From an uncultured Muribaculaceae bacterium (GTDB lineage Bacteria; Bacteroidota; Bacteroidia; Bacteroidales; Muribaculaceae): DNA of 13,651 nucleotides. Location: positions 1-13,651 of the forward strand of contig CAJTOB010000066.1 in the NCBI GenBank assembly GCA_910578035.1. The letters run 5' to 3'. Both the position numbers and the translations under genes were made by a program. Positions 1-7,248 of this stretch are shown piece by piece. The notes beneath the pieces are model-generated. The model worked only from the letters and a program-made list of their open reading frames with translations, was not told the DNA's origin and made no database searches. The stretch's first letter is position 1, and every line of letters begins with the position of its first letter.

Positions 1-61
1 AGTCCTAATTTTGTTTTGCCCCAAAAAGTTTTATCGGACAGCAATAATAAATTTTAAAAAA

Positions 62-104
62 ATTGGCAAAAGTTTTGCAAATATAAATTTTATACATACT
101 TTTG
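62..104 (+). promoter_or_regulatory. Bacteroidota-type promoter with overlapping palindrome, upstream of the first gene
   Basis: A TTTG box at 74-77 is followed by exactly 19 nt and then TACTTTTG at 97-104. This matches the Bacteroidota sigma-ABfr consensus (-33 TTTG, 19-21 nt spacer, -7 TAnnTTTG). The start site would lie a few bases after 104, giving a leader of roughly 80 nt before the ATG at 194. An imperfect palindrome at 62-82, centred on G72 with 9 of 10 arm positions matching (core GCAAAA-g-TTTTGC), overlaps the -33 box and could be an operator. The promoter match is seen directly; the operator role is inferred. Confidence 0.72.
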
Positions 105-193
105 CAAGCACAACAAGGGCATTCTAATCATCACGCAAAGACAAAGCGTATATATACAACAAAAATCTAATCGTTTCAACCAATTTCTAAAGT

Positions 194-1411
194 ATGAAGA
201 AACTCTACACAGCAGCTCTTGCAGCAATCGTGGCATTCAGCGCAGTTGCCGAACGCCAGTTCTCCACAGGCTACGTTAAACAGACCCGTACCGCCACCAT
301 CAAGTCTGAGACTATCAAGAAGTCCATGCCTGCAACAAAAATGAAAGCTCCCGCAAAGGCCGCTTCCGCCAGCGATGTCGAAAGCCTCACCTTATGGAAC
401 TACTACGGACTCCTGGAAAACAATGATGGTGAACTACAGAGTTCTGTAGGTGTCAAAATCATCAACAGCGCCACAGGCGAAGCCGAAGTATGCTTTAAGA
501 ACGATGAAAAATTCACCGTAAAAGCCACCTTCGATGCAGCAAAAGGCACTCTGACCATACCGAACAATCAGTATCTCTTCACTGATAACGACGGTGATAT
601 ATATTTCTATCTCAAAGATGCGGATGCATCAGGCAATCTGACCTCCGGAGCTTCTGCTGCGGCAGCAACGGTCGGAACACTCTCCGGAACCTCTTTGATA
701 TTCCCCGAATCAGATATCTGGGCTTTCGGCACACCCGACAAAGAAAACTTGGGCTGGTATGTCCTCTCGACAGAAAACGAATTCACAAAAGATTCGTTTG
801 TCTCTCTCGGATACGGTCAGTTCACTGAAAATATAATCTATTCCTTATTCGCAGGAGGAGAGAATACAACAGCCGCAACTGTTGAAGTATTTACCAATGG
901 CGAAGGCTTCTACAAAGTAGCGGATCCATTCCAGACAACTTATTCGGCTCTCAAGATTGGCGCAAAAAGCCCCGACCTCGTCCTTGACGCCACAGACCCG
1001 AGCAATGTGAATATAGCTATTACAAGCACCGGTCTTTCCAATCAGACAGACGGCATTTATGGATACTTCAGCGAAAGCTGGTACATTGAAAACTTCGGAG
1101 AAGAAGGAGAAGTACTCAACGAAGCGTTCAAGATTACAAAGACCGTAGAGGGCGACAACGTGACAATCACCATTCCCTATCACTCCACAACCATAATGAC
1201 AATGACATCCATGAAGCTTTACTACGGTTCAGCTTACAAGAGCACCCTTACATTCAAGGAATCAAGCTCCGGTATCGGCTCGGTTGAAATCGAAGACTCC
1301 GACGCTCCTGCCGTCTACTACAATCTTCAGGGTGTACGTGTAGAGAATCCCTCTTCAGGCATTGTAATCCGCGTTCAGGGCGGAAAGGCCACCAAGATGA
1401 TTATTAAATAA
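194..1411 (+). CDS. Secreted protein of unknown function with C-terminal sorting-like module
   Basis: This 405-residue protein starts with a Sec signal peptide (MKKLYTAALAAIVAFSAVA, cut probably near residue 19). A basic, Lys/Ala-rich low-complexity stretch follows (about 25-60), then a body rich in short beta-like segments with many Thr, Ser, Gly and Asp. I recognise no catalytic domain. The last ~35 residues (about 372-405, VYYNLQGVRVENPSSGI then a GGKATK-type end) match the C-terminal module seen on many secreted Bacteroidales proteins, which resembles type IX secretion tails. Export to the surface or medium is therefore inferred; no T9SS gene is in view. It is monocistronic, with its own promoter upstream and a terminator just after the stop. 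The ATG at 194 is the only start that keeps the signal peptide. Function is unassigned. Confidence 0.85.
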   Translation: MKKLYTAALAAIVAFSAVAERQFSTGYVKQTRTATIKSETIKKSMPATKMKAPAKAASASDVESLTLWNYYGLLENNDGELQSSVGVKIINSATGEAEVCFKNDEKFTVKATFDAAKGTLTIPNNQYLFTDNDGDIYFYLKDADASGNLTSGASAAAATVGTLSGTSLIFPESDIWAFGTPDKENLGWYVLSTENEFTKDSFVSLGYGQFTENIIYSLFAGGENTTAATVEVFTNGEGFYKVADPFQTTYSALKIGAKSPDLVLDATDPSNVNIAITSTGLSNQTDGIYGYFSESWYIENFGEEGEVLNEAFKITKTVEGDNVTITIPYHSTTIMTMTSMKLYYGSAYKSTLTFKESSSGIGSVEIEDSDAPAVYYNLQGVRVENPSSGIVIRVQGGKATKMIIK

Positions 1412-1429
1412 CGAATATACTTAAACTAA

Positions 1430-1468
1430 ACGACCACTCCGGGCTATCTGCGCAGAGCGGTCGTTTTT
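1430..1468 (+). terminator. Rho-independent terminator, probably bidirectional
   Basis: The stem ACGACCACTC / GAGCGGTCGT (1430-1439 and 1455-1464) has one mismatch on the plus strand and is followed by a run of five T, ending the first gene. Read on the minus strand, the mismatch becomes a G-U pair and the stem is followed by TTTAGTTT, so it may also stop the convergent GH43 gene, whose stop codon lies only 4 bp away. Confidence 0.75.
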
Positions 1469-1471
1469 GTT

Positions 1472-2497
1472 TCATTCCGGTTTTATTGCCGACGGGCCCG
1501 TAGTCGTCATCTTGACAGGACGGATATAGCCGTCGGAGTCGAATTCGAGGCGATCTATACATGTAGACCGCTCATTGTAGTGGCCAGCATCGAGGCCGCG
1601 GCGATGATAGACGATATAATAGTCGTCGGTCCCTGGAATTTGTATCACCGAGTGATGCCCTGCTCCGGTTGCCATTTCAGGGTCCTGCTGAAGGATTGTG
1701 CCAATGCGCTCGAAGGGGCCGAGGGGAGAATCGGCTATAGCATATGCCACGCGGTAATCGGGGCCTGTCCAGCCGCCTTCCGACCACATGAAGTAGTACT
1801 TACCGTTGCGCTTTAGCATGAACGGACCTTCCACATAGTCCTGCGGAGTTACCTCTTTATAGACATCACCGTCGTCGAAACGACCTATGGATATGAGGTC
1901 TTCGTTAAGTTTCACGACATTGCAGTGGCGCCAGCCGCCATAATACATATAATACTGCCCGTCGTCATCGCGGAACACATACTGGTCTATAGGCTGCGCA
2001 CCGTTTATTATTTCGCCCACAAGGGGCTTGCCTATAGCATCGACAAATGGTCCGTCGGGCTTATCGGCCACAGCAACTCCGATGCCGCCGAGCCTCTCAT
2101 TGTTCTGAATATCGTTTGCACCGAAATATAGATAATACCTGCCGTCTTTGTGCACTATCGCCGGCGCCCACAGGGCATAATCGGCCCATTTGACGTCTCT
2201 TATATGCAGTACCTCAGGGTGTTTGGTCCAATTGACAAGGTCGGCTGACGAAAATGCGTCGAAATGTGTCTGGAGGTTATATTCAGGATTCCAGGAGTCT
2301 GTCTGCCGTTCAAGATCGGCCTTATATTTCTCCTTGTCATCACCATATAGCCGAGAAAGCGTCGGATATATCCACACCTCATTGCCGATTACTATCCCCT
2401 CGGGGTCGGCATACCAGCCAGGAAAGACCGGATTTGCCGCCGGGGCCACCACGACAGCACACAGCGCGGCAGCTGCCGCTATGATATTCTTTTTCAT
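1472..2497 (-). CDS. Secreted glycoside hydrolase family 43 (GH43) protein
   Basis: This protein of about 341 residues is a five-bladed beta-propeller glycosidase of the GH43 type, which cleaves arabinose, xylose or galactose linkages in plant or host glycans by inversion. After a signal peptide (MKKNIIAAAAALCAVVVAPA) the first blade carries FPGWYADPE; its Asp (about residue 31) fits the catalytic base. The pKa-modulating Asp fits AQPIDQ (about 171), and the general acid Glu fits YVEGPF (about 223). GHHSV (about 281) fits the conserved propeller histidine. The open frame extends to a TTG at 2524, but the first ATG at 2497 opens a normal signal peptide and lies just downstream of a -7 box, so I use it. 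There is no lipobox, so a periplasmic or secreted soluble enzyme is expected. No accessory carbohydrate-binding domain and no SusC/SusD pair is present nearby. Exact substrate unknown. Confidence 0.88.
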   Translation of the reverse strand: MKKNIIAAAAALCAVVVAPAANPVFPGWYADPEGIVIGNEVWIYPTLSRLYGDDKEKYKADLERQTDSWNPEYNLQTHFDAFSSADLVNWTKHPEVLHIRDVKWADYALWAPAIVHKDGRYYLYFGANDIQNNERLGGIGVAVADKPDGPFVDAIGKPLVGEIINGAQPIDQYVFRDDDGQYYMYYGGWRHCNVVKLNEDLISIGRFDDGDVYKEVTPQDYVEGPFMLKRNGKYYFMWSEGGWTGPDYRVAYAIADSPLGPFERIGTILQQDPEMATGAGHHSVIQIPGTDDYYIVYHRRGLDAGHYNERSTCIDRLEFDSDGYIRPVKMTTTGPSAIKPE

Positions 2498-2521
2498 TAC
2501 GCGATTAGATTTATTCCATTG

Positions 2522-2529
2522 CAAATATA
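2522..2529 (-). promoter_or_regulatory. Candidate -7 promoter element for the GH43 gene
   Basis: On the minus strand this reads TATATTTG followed by C, a perfect fit to the Bacteroidota -7 consensus TAnnTTTG. I see no good TTTG at the expected -33 distance, where the stem of the upstream gene's terminator lies. Transcription from here would start near 2516 and give a leader of about 20 nt before the ATG at 2497; it would exclude the alternative TTG start at 2524. Confidence 0.5.
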
Positions 2530-2531
2530 CG

Positions 2532-2564
2532 AAAAAAGCAGCGACCCGTGCGGCCGCTGCTTTT
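2532..2564 (-). terminator. Rho-independent terminator of the M16 protease gene
   Basis: Perfect inverted repeat AAAAGCAGCG (2534-2543) / CGCTGCTTTT (2555-2564) with an 11-nt loop. On the minus strand it lies 21 bp after the protease stop codon and runs into a run of six T (plus-strand A at 2532-2537). It separates the protease from the GH43 gene, so the two are not co-transcribed by default. Confidence 0.82.
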
Positions 2565-2585
2565 CTACAGTATATGAAGTTTATA

Positions 2586-5441
2586 TTATTTGGCTGCTTC
2601 TTCTACGCCTTCGGGGTTAAGAAGGATTACGCGGTAGTTGTTCTGCTTGAGAATGTCGGCCATAAAGGCTTTCACATCGGCGAGAGTGATTGACTCGAGA
2701 GTCTCGACGGTGTTGACAAATGTCTGCACACCGTTGATTTGGGTGGCAGTGATGCTTCCGGCCCAGTCGCTGTTCTCCTTGATGTCTTCGCCGGCCTGCT
2801 TCACAGAGTACTCGATAACGGGCTTGAGCTCGTCCTCGGTCACATTGTCTTTCATCGATTCTATAATGTCGCTGATGGCCTGAAGAGCCTCTTCGCGCAT
2901 TTCGGGCTTCATCGGGAATGCAATCTGGAACATCACATTAGCACCTCCGGCACGCATCATAGAGCCGCTTGCGCTGATAGAGTATGTTGCGCCCATTTCC
3001 TCACGAATCTTGTTGAGAAGACGCTTGGAAAGAATCTGTGCCGAAACCGAAGCGAGGGCCTTGTTCTTGGCGGTATATGGCATGGTGCCGTTCAATCCGA
3101 TAAATGCATATGTCTGCGGAGTCTGCATCTTGGTGGTGAATACATCTGTGCCGCTGCCCTTTGCCATTTCGAAGTCGGGGTTGAGGGTTATTTCACCCGA
3201 GCTCTTTTTGACATTGGCCGGGAGAGTGGCGATATACTGTTCCATCAGAGGCACAAAGGTAGCGGGGTCTATGGCGCCGACGAACACAAATGTGTAGTCT
3301 GCGGCATTGGCAGTCATTTCGCGCACGATTTTCACAATAGCTTCACGGTCGGCAGCCTTAATGTCGTCTACAGTGAGCATATGCTTTGCGGGAGCAGCGA
3401 AAAGTGTGTTGAGAAGGTTCTTGTTGAACTGGAACTCGGGGGTAGCCTCCTGGTTGGAGAGAATGCCGGTAACGGCGCCGCGTGTCGCCTCGAATTCGGT
3501 CTCGTCGAGAGTGATACCTGTAAAGTAGCCGTAGAGCAGCTCCATGAGAGTGGGCAGGTCTTTCACTGTAGTGCGGCCATTTACATTACGGGTGTAATTG
3601 TCGAAGCTAAAAGTAACACCGGCCTGCTTGCCCTGAGTGTATTTCTGGATATCGGAGCTGTTATAGGCATTGATACCGAATTCACACAGACCGTTGTTTA
3701 TATACTTAATGCTCGAAGCAAGGCTCTGGTCGAGGGTGGAGCCGGCTTTGCCCTTAGCAATGCCGCTGAGCACGATTTCATTGGCTTTGAAGTCGGTAGG
3801 TTTCACAATTACCTTCACACCGTTGGAAAGGGTGTATTCGGTTGCGCCCCATTCGGAGAGTTCAGTCGTTTTCTTCACCTTGCCGGGCTTGGGAAGTGCG
3901 GGAATCAGGGGGTCGGTGCGCATTTCGTCTTTGTAGCCTTCGAGTTCTTCATCTTCCACGCTTTCGAAAGCATTGGCAAACTGCTGTTCGGTAGGAGCGG
4001 TGAAGCCTTCCTTCTCAGGCAGAAGAGCTATGAGCACGCGGTTGTCGTCTATTACCAGCTGGGGAAGATACTGGTTGATGATATCGACTCCGACGAGGTT
4101 TACAAAGCTGTCGTACTGTTCCTTCTCGTATGCAATGCCGGGAGCGGGAACATTATCGACAAAGAAACGGACATATTCACGGGAGTACGACTCGTTCTTG
4201 CGGTCGTTGCGTTCTTCATACGCTTTCTCTATGTGCGACATGAATTCGGCGCGGGCACGCTCATACTCGCCGATGGTAAAGCCAGTGCGGGCGGCACGGA
4301 GAAGTTCGCGGTAAGCCTGTGTGAAAGCGGGGATAACATCGTCGTCCTTAGCCACAATTTCCATCGAGAGAGCACCCTTGGTCTTGGCAAGGAAGAAATC
4401 GCCGACTTCCACTCTCGCCGATGAAAATTCGCACTCGGGCGTCTTGGCAAGGTCGGCCAGACGCATGTTGAGCATCTGTGTCACCATGTCGGTGATAAAT
4501 TCCATCTGGAAGAAGAGAGGGGTGTTGCGGTATTCGCGGGGCAGACGGGCATTGTCGTTCTTGAACATGAGCATCATCACCGCAGCAGACATTTCAGTAT
4601 CCTGGCCGATGGCATAGAGGGTGCCGGGAGTATCCTCAACCTCAAGATATACACGCTCCTTGGCATTTTCGGGCATCTTGATGTTAGAAAACATTTCCTT
4701 TATCTTGGCCTCGATATAGTCGGGGTCGATATCGCCGACAACAATAAGAGCCTGCTGGTCGGGGCGATACCATGTGTGATAGTAGTCTACAAGCGCCTGG
4801 GGCTCGAAATTGTCAACCACTTCCATTATGCCGATAGGCAGACGGTGACCGTACTTGCTGTCGGGGTAGATGTCGGGGAGGGCCTGTTCGAGGATTCGCA
4901 TGGAACCCTTCATGGCCTGGCGCCATTCTTCGTGGATAACACCGCGCTCGGCGTCTATTTCGACGGGGTCGAGAGTAAGGGCGTTGGCCCAGTCGTGGAG
5001 AATGAGAAGGCAGCTGTCCTGCACAGATGTGCGGACAACAGGCACGTTGGAAATGTTATATACGGTTTCGTCCACACCGGTATAAGCGTTGAGGTTGTAA
5101 CCGAATTTCACACCGATAGACTCGAGCCAGTTGATGAGGTTCTTGCCCGGGAAATTTTCGGTGCCGTTAAAGCACATGTGCTCGAGGAAGTGCGCCAGAC
5201 CGCGCTGATTGTCTTCTTCGAGGATAGAGCCTACTTTCTGAGCGATGTAGAAATCGGCCTGTCCTTTGGGATTGTCGTTGTGACGGATAAAATAGGTGAG
5301 GCCATTGTCGAGGGTGCCGGTGCGCAGAGCCGAATCCAGAGGGAGAGTCGGGAGCTGCCCCGGAGCCTGAGCGGCAACATGATTGGCGGAGCCGAAGAAT
5401 ACAGCAACAGCAGCGATGGCTCCTAAAAGAAATTTTTTCAT
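2586..5441 (-). CDS. Secreted M16 family zinc metalloprotease (two-repeat, pitrilysin/PqqL-like)
   Basis: This protein of about 951 residues has a signal peptide (MKKFLLGAIAAVAVFFGSANHVAAQA). The first M16 unit carries the inverted zinc motif HFLEH (H84, E87, H88) inside RGLAHFLEHMCFNGT, and the downstream AERGVIHEEW segment (about 164-173) supplies the third zinc ligand. M16_C-like domains follow (about 205-400 and 705-890), with a second, non-catalytic M16 N-like repeat between them (from about 530). The second half keeps the R...Y pair (R813 and Y820, in NKIREEMGATYS) that M16 enzymes use to bind substrate. Length and order match Bacteroidota M16 proteases that degrade peptides in the periplasm or at the cell surface. 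The frame is open up to a TTG at 5597 and has an ATG at 5519, but only the ATG at 5441 begins a signal peptide. It is monocistronic, between two terminators. Peptide substrate unknown. Confidence 0.93.
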   Translation of the reverse strand: MKKFLLGAIAAVAVFFGSANHVAAQAPGQLPTLPLDSALRTGTLDNGLTYFIRHNDNPKGQADFYIAQKVGSILEEDNQRGLAHFLEHMCFNGTENFPGKNLINWLESIGVKFGYNLNAYTGVDETVYNISNVPVVRTSVQDSCLLILHDWANALTLDPVEIDAERGVIHEEWRQAMKGSMRILEQALPDIYPDSKYGHRLPIGIMEVVDNFEPQALVDYYHTWYRPDQQALIVVGDIDPDYIEAKIKEMFSNIKMPENAKERVYLEVEDTPGTLYAIGQDTEMSAAVMMLMFKNDNARLPREYRNTPLFFQMEFITDMVTQMLNMRLADLAKTPECEFSSARVEVGDFFLAKTKGALSMEIVAKDDDVIPAFTQAYRELLRAARTGFTIGEYERARAEFMSHIEKAYEERNDRKNESYSREYVRFFVDNVPAPGIAYEKEQYDSFVNLVGVDIINQYLPQLVIDDNRVLIALLPEKEGFTAPTEQQFANAFESVEDEELEGYKDEMRTDPLIPALPKPGKVKKTTELSEWGATEYTLSNGVKVIVKPTDFKANEIVLSGIAKGKAGSTLDQSLASSIKYINNGLCEFGINAYNSSDIQKYTQGKQAGVTFSFDNYTRNVNGRTTVKDLPTLMELLYGYFTGITLDETEFEATRGAVTGILSNQEATPEFQFNKNLLNTLFAAPAKHMLTVDDIKAADREAIVKIVREMTANAADYTFVFVGAIDPATFVPLMEQYIATLPANVKKSSGEITLNPDFEMAKGSGTDVFTTKMQTPQTYAFIGLNGTMPYTAKNKALASVSAQILSKRLLNKIREEMGATYSISASGSMMRAGGANVMFQIAFPMKPEMREEALQAISDIIESMKDNVTEDELKPVIEYSVKQAGEDIKENSDWAGSITATQINGVQTFVNTVETLESITLADVKAFMADILKQNNYRVILLNPEGVEEAAK

Positions 5442-5542
5442 ATAATTAAATGTGATTGTTTTCTTGGATTGTATCCGATGAATATGACGTAAAAATCTGC
5501 AATAGCTTACTTTTGACATGTTAATATTTCTTAAACCAATAT

Positions 5543-5581
5543 AAAAAAAGCGCTGCCGGGCAATTCGCTCCGCAGCGCTTT
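5543..5581 (-). terminator. Rho-independent terminator of the porin-MFS-PLBD operon
   Basis: Perfect 10-bp inverted repeat AAAGCGCTGC (5547-5556) / GCAGCGCTTT (5572-5581) with a 15-nt loop. On the minus strand it begins about 20 bp after the stop codon of the second PLBD-like gene and is followed by a run of seven T (plus-strand A at 5543-5549). It marks the end of the four-gene operon and isolates the M16 protease gene. Confidence 0.87.
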
Positions 5582-5601
5582 CGTCATTATTCAACAAGAT
5601 A

Positions 5602-7233
5602 TTATTCCATAAACATCTTCACACGGTTCCAGCGGCCGTCGAGCGCGTCGGGCACGCAGTCTATTTCCTCAGGCTGCTTCATGTCTGCAAACTGCGACTC
5701 GCTCCAGATAAACGGCAGATGACGCACGTGAGCCGTTCCGAACTTCATCCAGAACGAAGTCTTCGTTCCGTCAATCGATGGCTTGCGCGACAGCACGGCG
5801 AGAGTCTCCTTAATCAGGTCGGTAGAGAACGCCTTGGCGTCGACAGAGCCGTCGGGGCGTGTACGGGGCATTTCAGTAGTGCCGTAGCCGAGATCCCAGC
5901 GGCCGTATATAGACAGCGGCTCGCGTTCTTCGGTATAAGTGATAAGGTCTTTTGCAGTTTCGATATCATTCACAGTATCGATTCGGTCCCAGAGCTGAAT
6001 ACGGCGCATCGGGCGCAGATTCATGCTCTCGAGCTCATAGCCCACATACCAGTATATCGGCTGGTTGATGCCGAAAATATGGGTAGGAGTAATCAGGTGA
6101 TGGTCGTAGTCGAGAAATCCGGGTTTATAGCCGGTAGAGTCGGTCATGGTTATCGACTTGCCGTCGCACACGAAAAGCACAATCCTGTTATAGCTCATTT
6201 CCACCAGACCTATACGGCCCGTATTGGCATCTACCAGATGATAGCCGTTGAGATATGTTCCGGTGTTATCGAGATTGCAGTATTCGTAGAACTCCTCTAT
6301 TGTGCGCGAGAACTGCTCGGCCGCCGCCGAACGGTAGGTAAGCCATACTCCGAGAATACGGGTCTTGTCGTAGAGGTCTACATGAGTGGTCTCGTTGAAA
6401 CCTATTCCATTTCCGTTGAACCCGAAATCAGTATTCGAGCCGAATTGGCCGGGGCAGTTGGCATTCTGCGTCACGAAATCTTCGCCGATACAATATGTAA
6501 CCGCACACGACTGTGCCCAGAAACAGCACCATGAGTTGTGGGTCCAGAACACATTTCCGTCGGGCATCATCTTGGTGAAAGCCGTGCAATGGTCGGGCTT
6601 GTCTTTCGATGAAAGCTTCTTGGCCGTTCCATAGCCCATCACAAGCCCGATTTTGTCGCCGATAGCGTCGAAGAGGTCATACTGGGAGTTGATGAATATC
6701 ACATCGAGGAATGTAAGAGGGGTATCTCCGGCTCCGAGTGTGCTCTGGACCGCGTCGAAAGCAGACAGAGCAAGATCGGCATAGTCAACGGTCTTACGTG
6801 GCTCCAGCCCCGCGGCACCCTCATAAATGCCGAGCTGACGGAACATCAGACGGATAATTTTCTGCACTTTCACGTCATCTTTGCGGCTGAGCGCCCAGTC
6901 GTAGAGGTAATTGTAATTCTGTACCATAGCTTCTGCCGCCGCTGTGAGATATTCAGGCTTTACCTCGACCGAAATAGCATTCTGAGGCGTAGAGCCGACG
7001 AGAAAGTTTTTCCATGAGTTATTTCGTGTAGCCAGAATGGTTTCACCGGTCTGCACTTTGCCCTGCACATATCCGGCATTATATTCATTCTGATAGATGC
7101 TCACCCCGGGATTCTGCGCATAGATGGCATAGTTCCAGTTGTTGTCGACGCACTGCGCGAAGCCGCACGTGTACTGATCGAGTACGAACTGCGTAGCGGG
7201 TGTATTCTTGAATTTCGGTATGTATTTAGCCAT
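5602..7233 (-). CDS. Phospholipase B-like (PLBD-type) Ntn hydrolase, downstream copy
   Basis: This protein of about 543 residues has no signal peptide and should be cytoplasmic. It resembles the phospholipase B-like / lamina ancestor family of eukaryotes, which are Ntn hydrolases that self-cleave to expose an N-terminal Cys. Family-like blocks appear in order: QNEYNAGYVQGK (about 48-59), the predicted nucleophile block HCTAFTK (Cys216) followed by WTHNSW, CPGQFGSNTDFGF, GFNETT, NTGTYLN (about 324-330), an ITYTEEREPLSIYGRWD block and GSVDAK (about 462-467). The true activity is unknown: family members are linked to amide or ester hydrolysis, and phospholipase activity should not be assumed. 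A short basic segment (KKLSSKDK) precedes the Cys. The frame opens at a TTG at 7242; the ATG at 7233, giving MAKYIPKF, matches the paralogue's MYTPKF start. It lies 15 bp after the stop of that paralogue. Alternative: another Ntn family such as C69 or C45. Confidence 0.78.
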   Translation of the reverse strand: MAKYIPKFKNTPATQFVLDQYTCGFAQCVDNNWNYAIYAQNPGVSIYQNEYNAGYVQGKVQTGETILATRNNSWKNFLVGSTPQNAISVEVKPEYLTAAAEAMVQNYNYLYDWALSRKDDVKVQKIIRLMFRQLGIYEGAAGLEPRKTVDYADLALSAFDAVQSTLGAGDTPLTFLDVIFINSQYDLFDAIGDKIGLVMGYGTAKKLSSKDKPDHCTAFTKMMPDGNVFWTHNSWCCFWAQSCAVTYCIGEDFVTQNANCPGQFGSNTDFGFNGNGIGFNETTHVDLYDKTRILGVWLTYRSAAAEQFSRTIEEFYEYCNLDNTGTYLNGYHLVDANTGRIGLVEMSYNRIVLFVCDGKSITMTDSTGYKPGFLDYDHHLITPTHIFGINQPIYWYVGYELESMNLRPMRRIQLWDRIDTVNDIETAKDLITYTEEREPLSIYGRWDLGYGTTEMPRTRPDGSVDAKAFSTDLIKETLAVLSRKPSIDGTKTSFWMKFGTAHVRHLPFIWSESQFADMKQPEEIDCVPDALDGRWNRVKMFME

Positions 7234-7248
7234 AGCGTTCAATTTTTA

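Noticed and set aside
2498..2524. TTG start at 2524 for the GH43 gene
   Set aside because: It adds nine residues before the signal peptide and overlaps the likely -7 box; the ATG at 2497 fits better.
2739..4424. A 561-codon open frame on the plus strand opposite the M16 gene
   Set aside because: It lies wholly antisense to a gene with clear zinc-binding motifs; its translation is Cys/His/Val-rich with no recognisable fold and it has no promoter. It is a by-product of the codon usage of the real gene.
5442..5597. TTG at 5597 or ATG at 5519 as the M16 start
   Set aside because: Both put a basic, non-signal stretch before a proper signal peptide, and the longer form would overlap the upstream operon's terminator.
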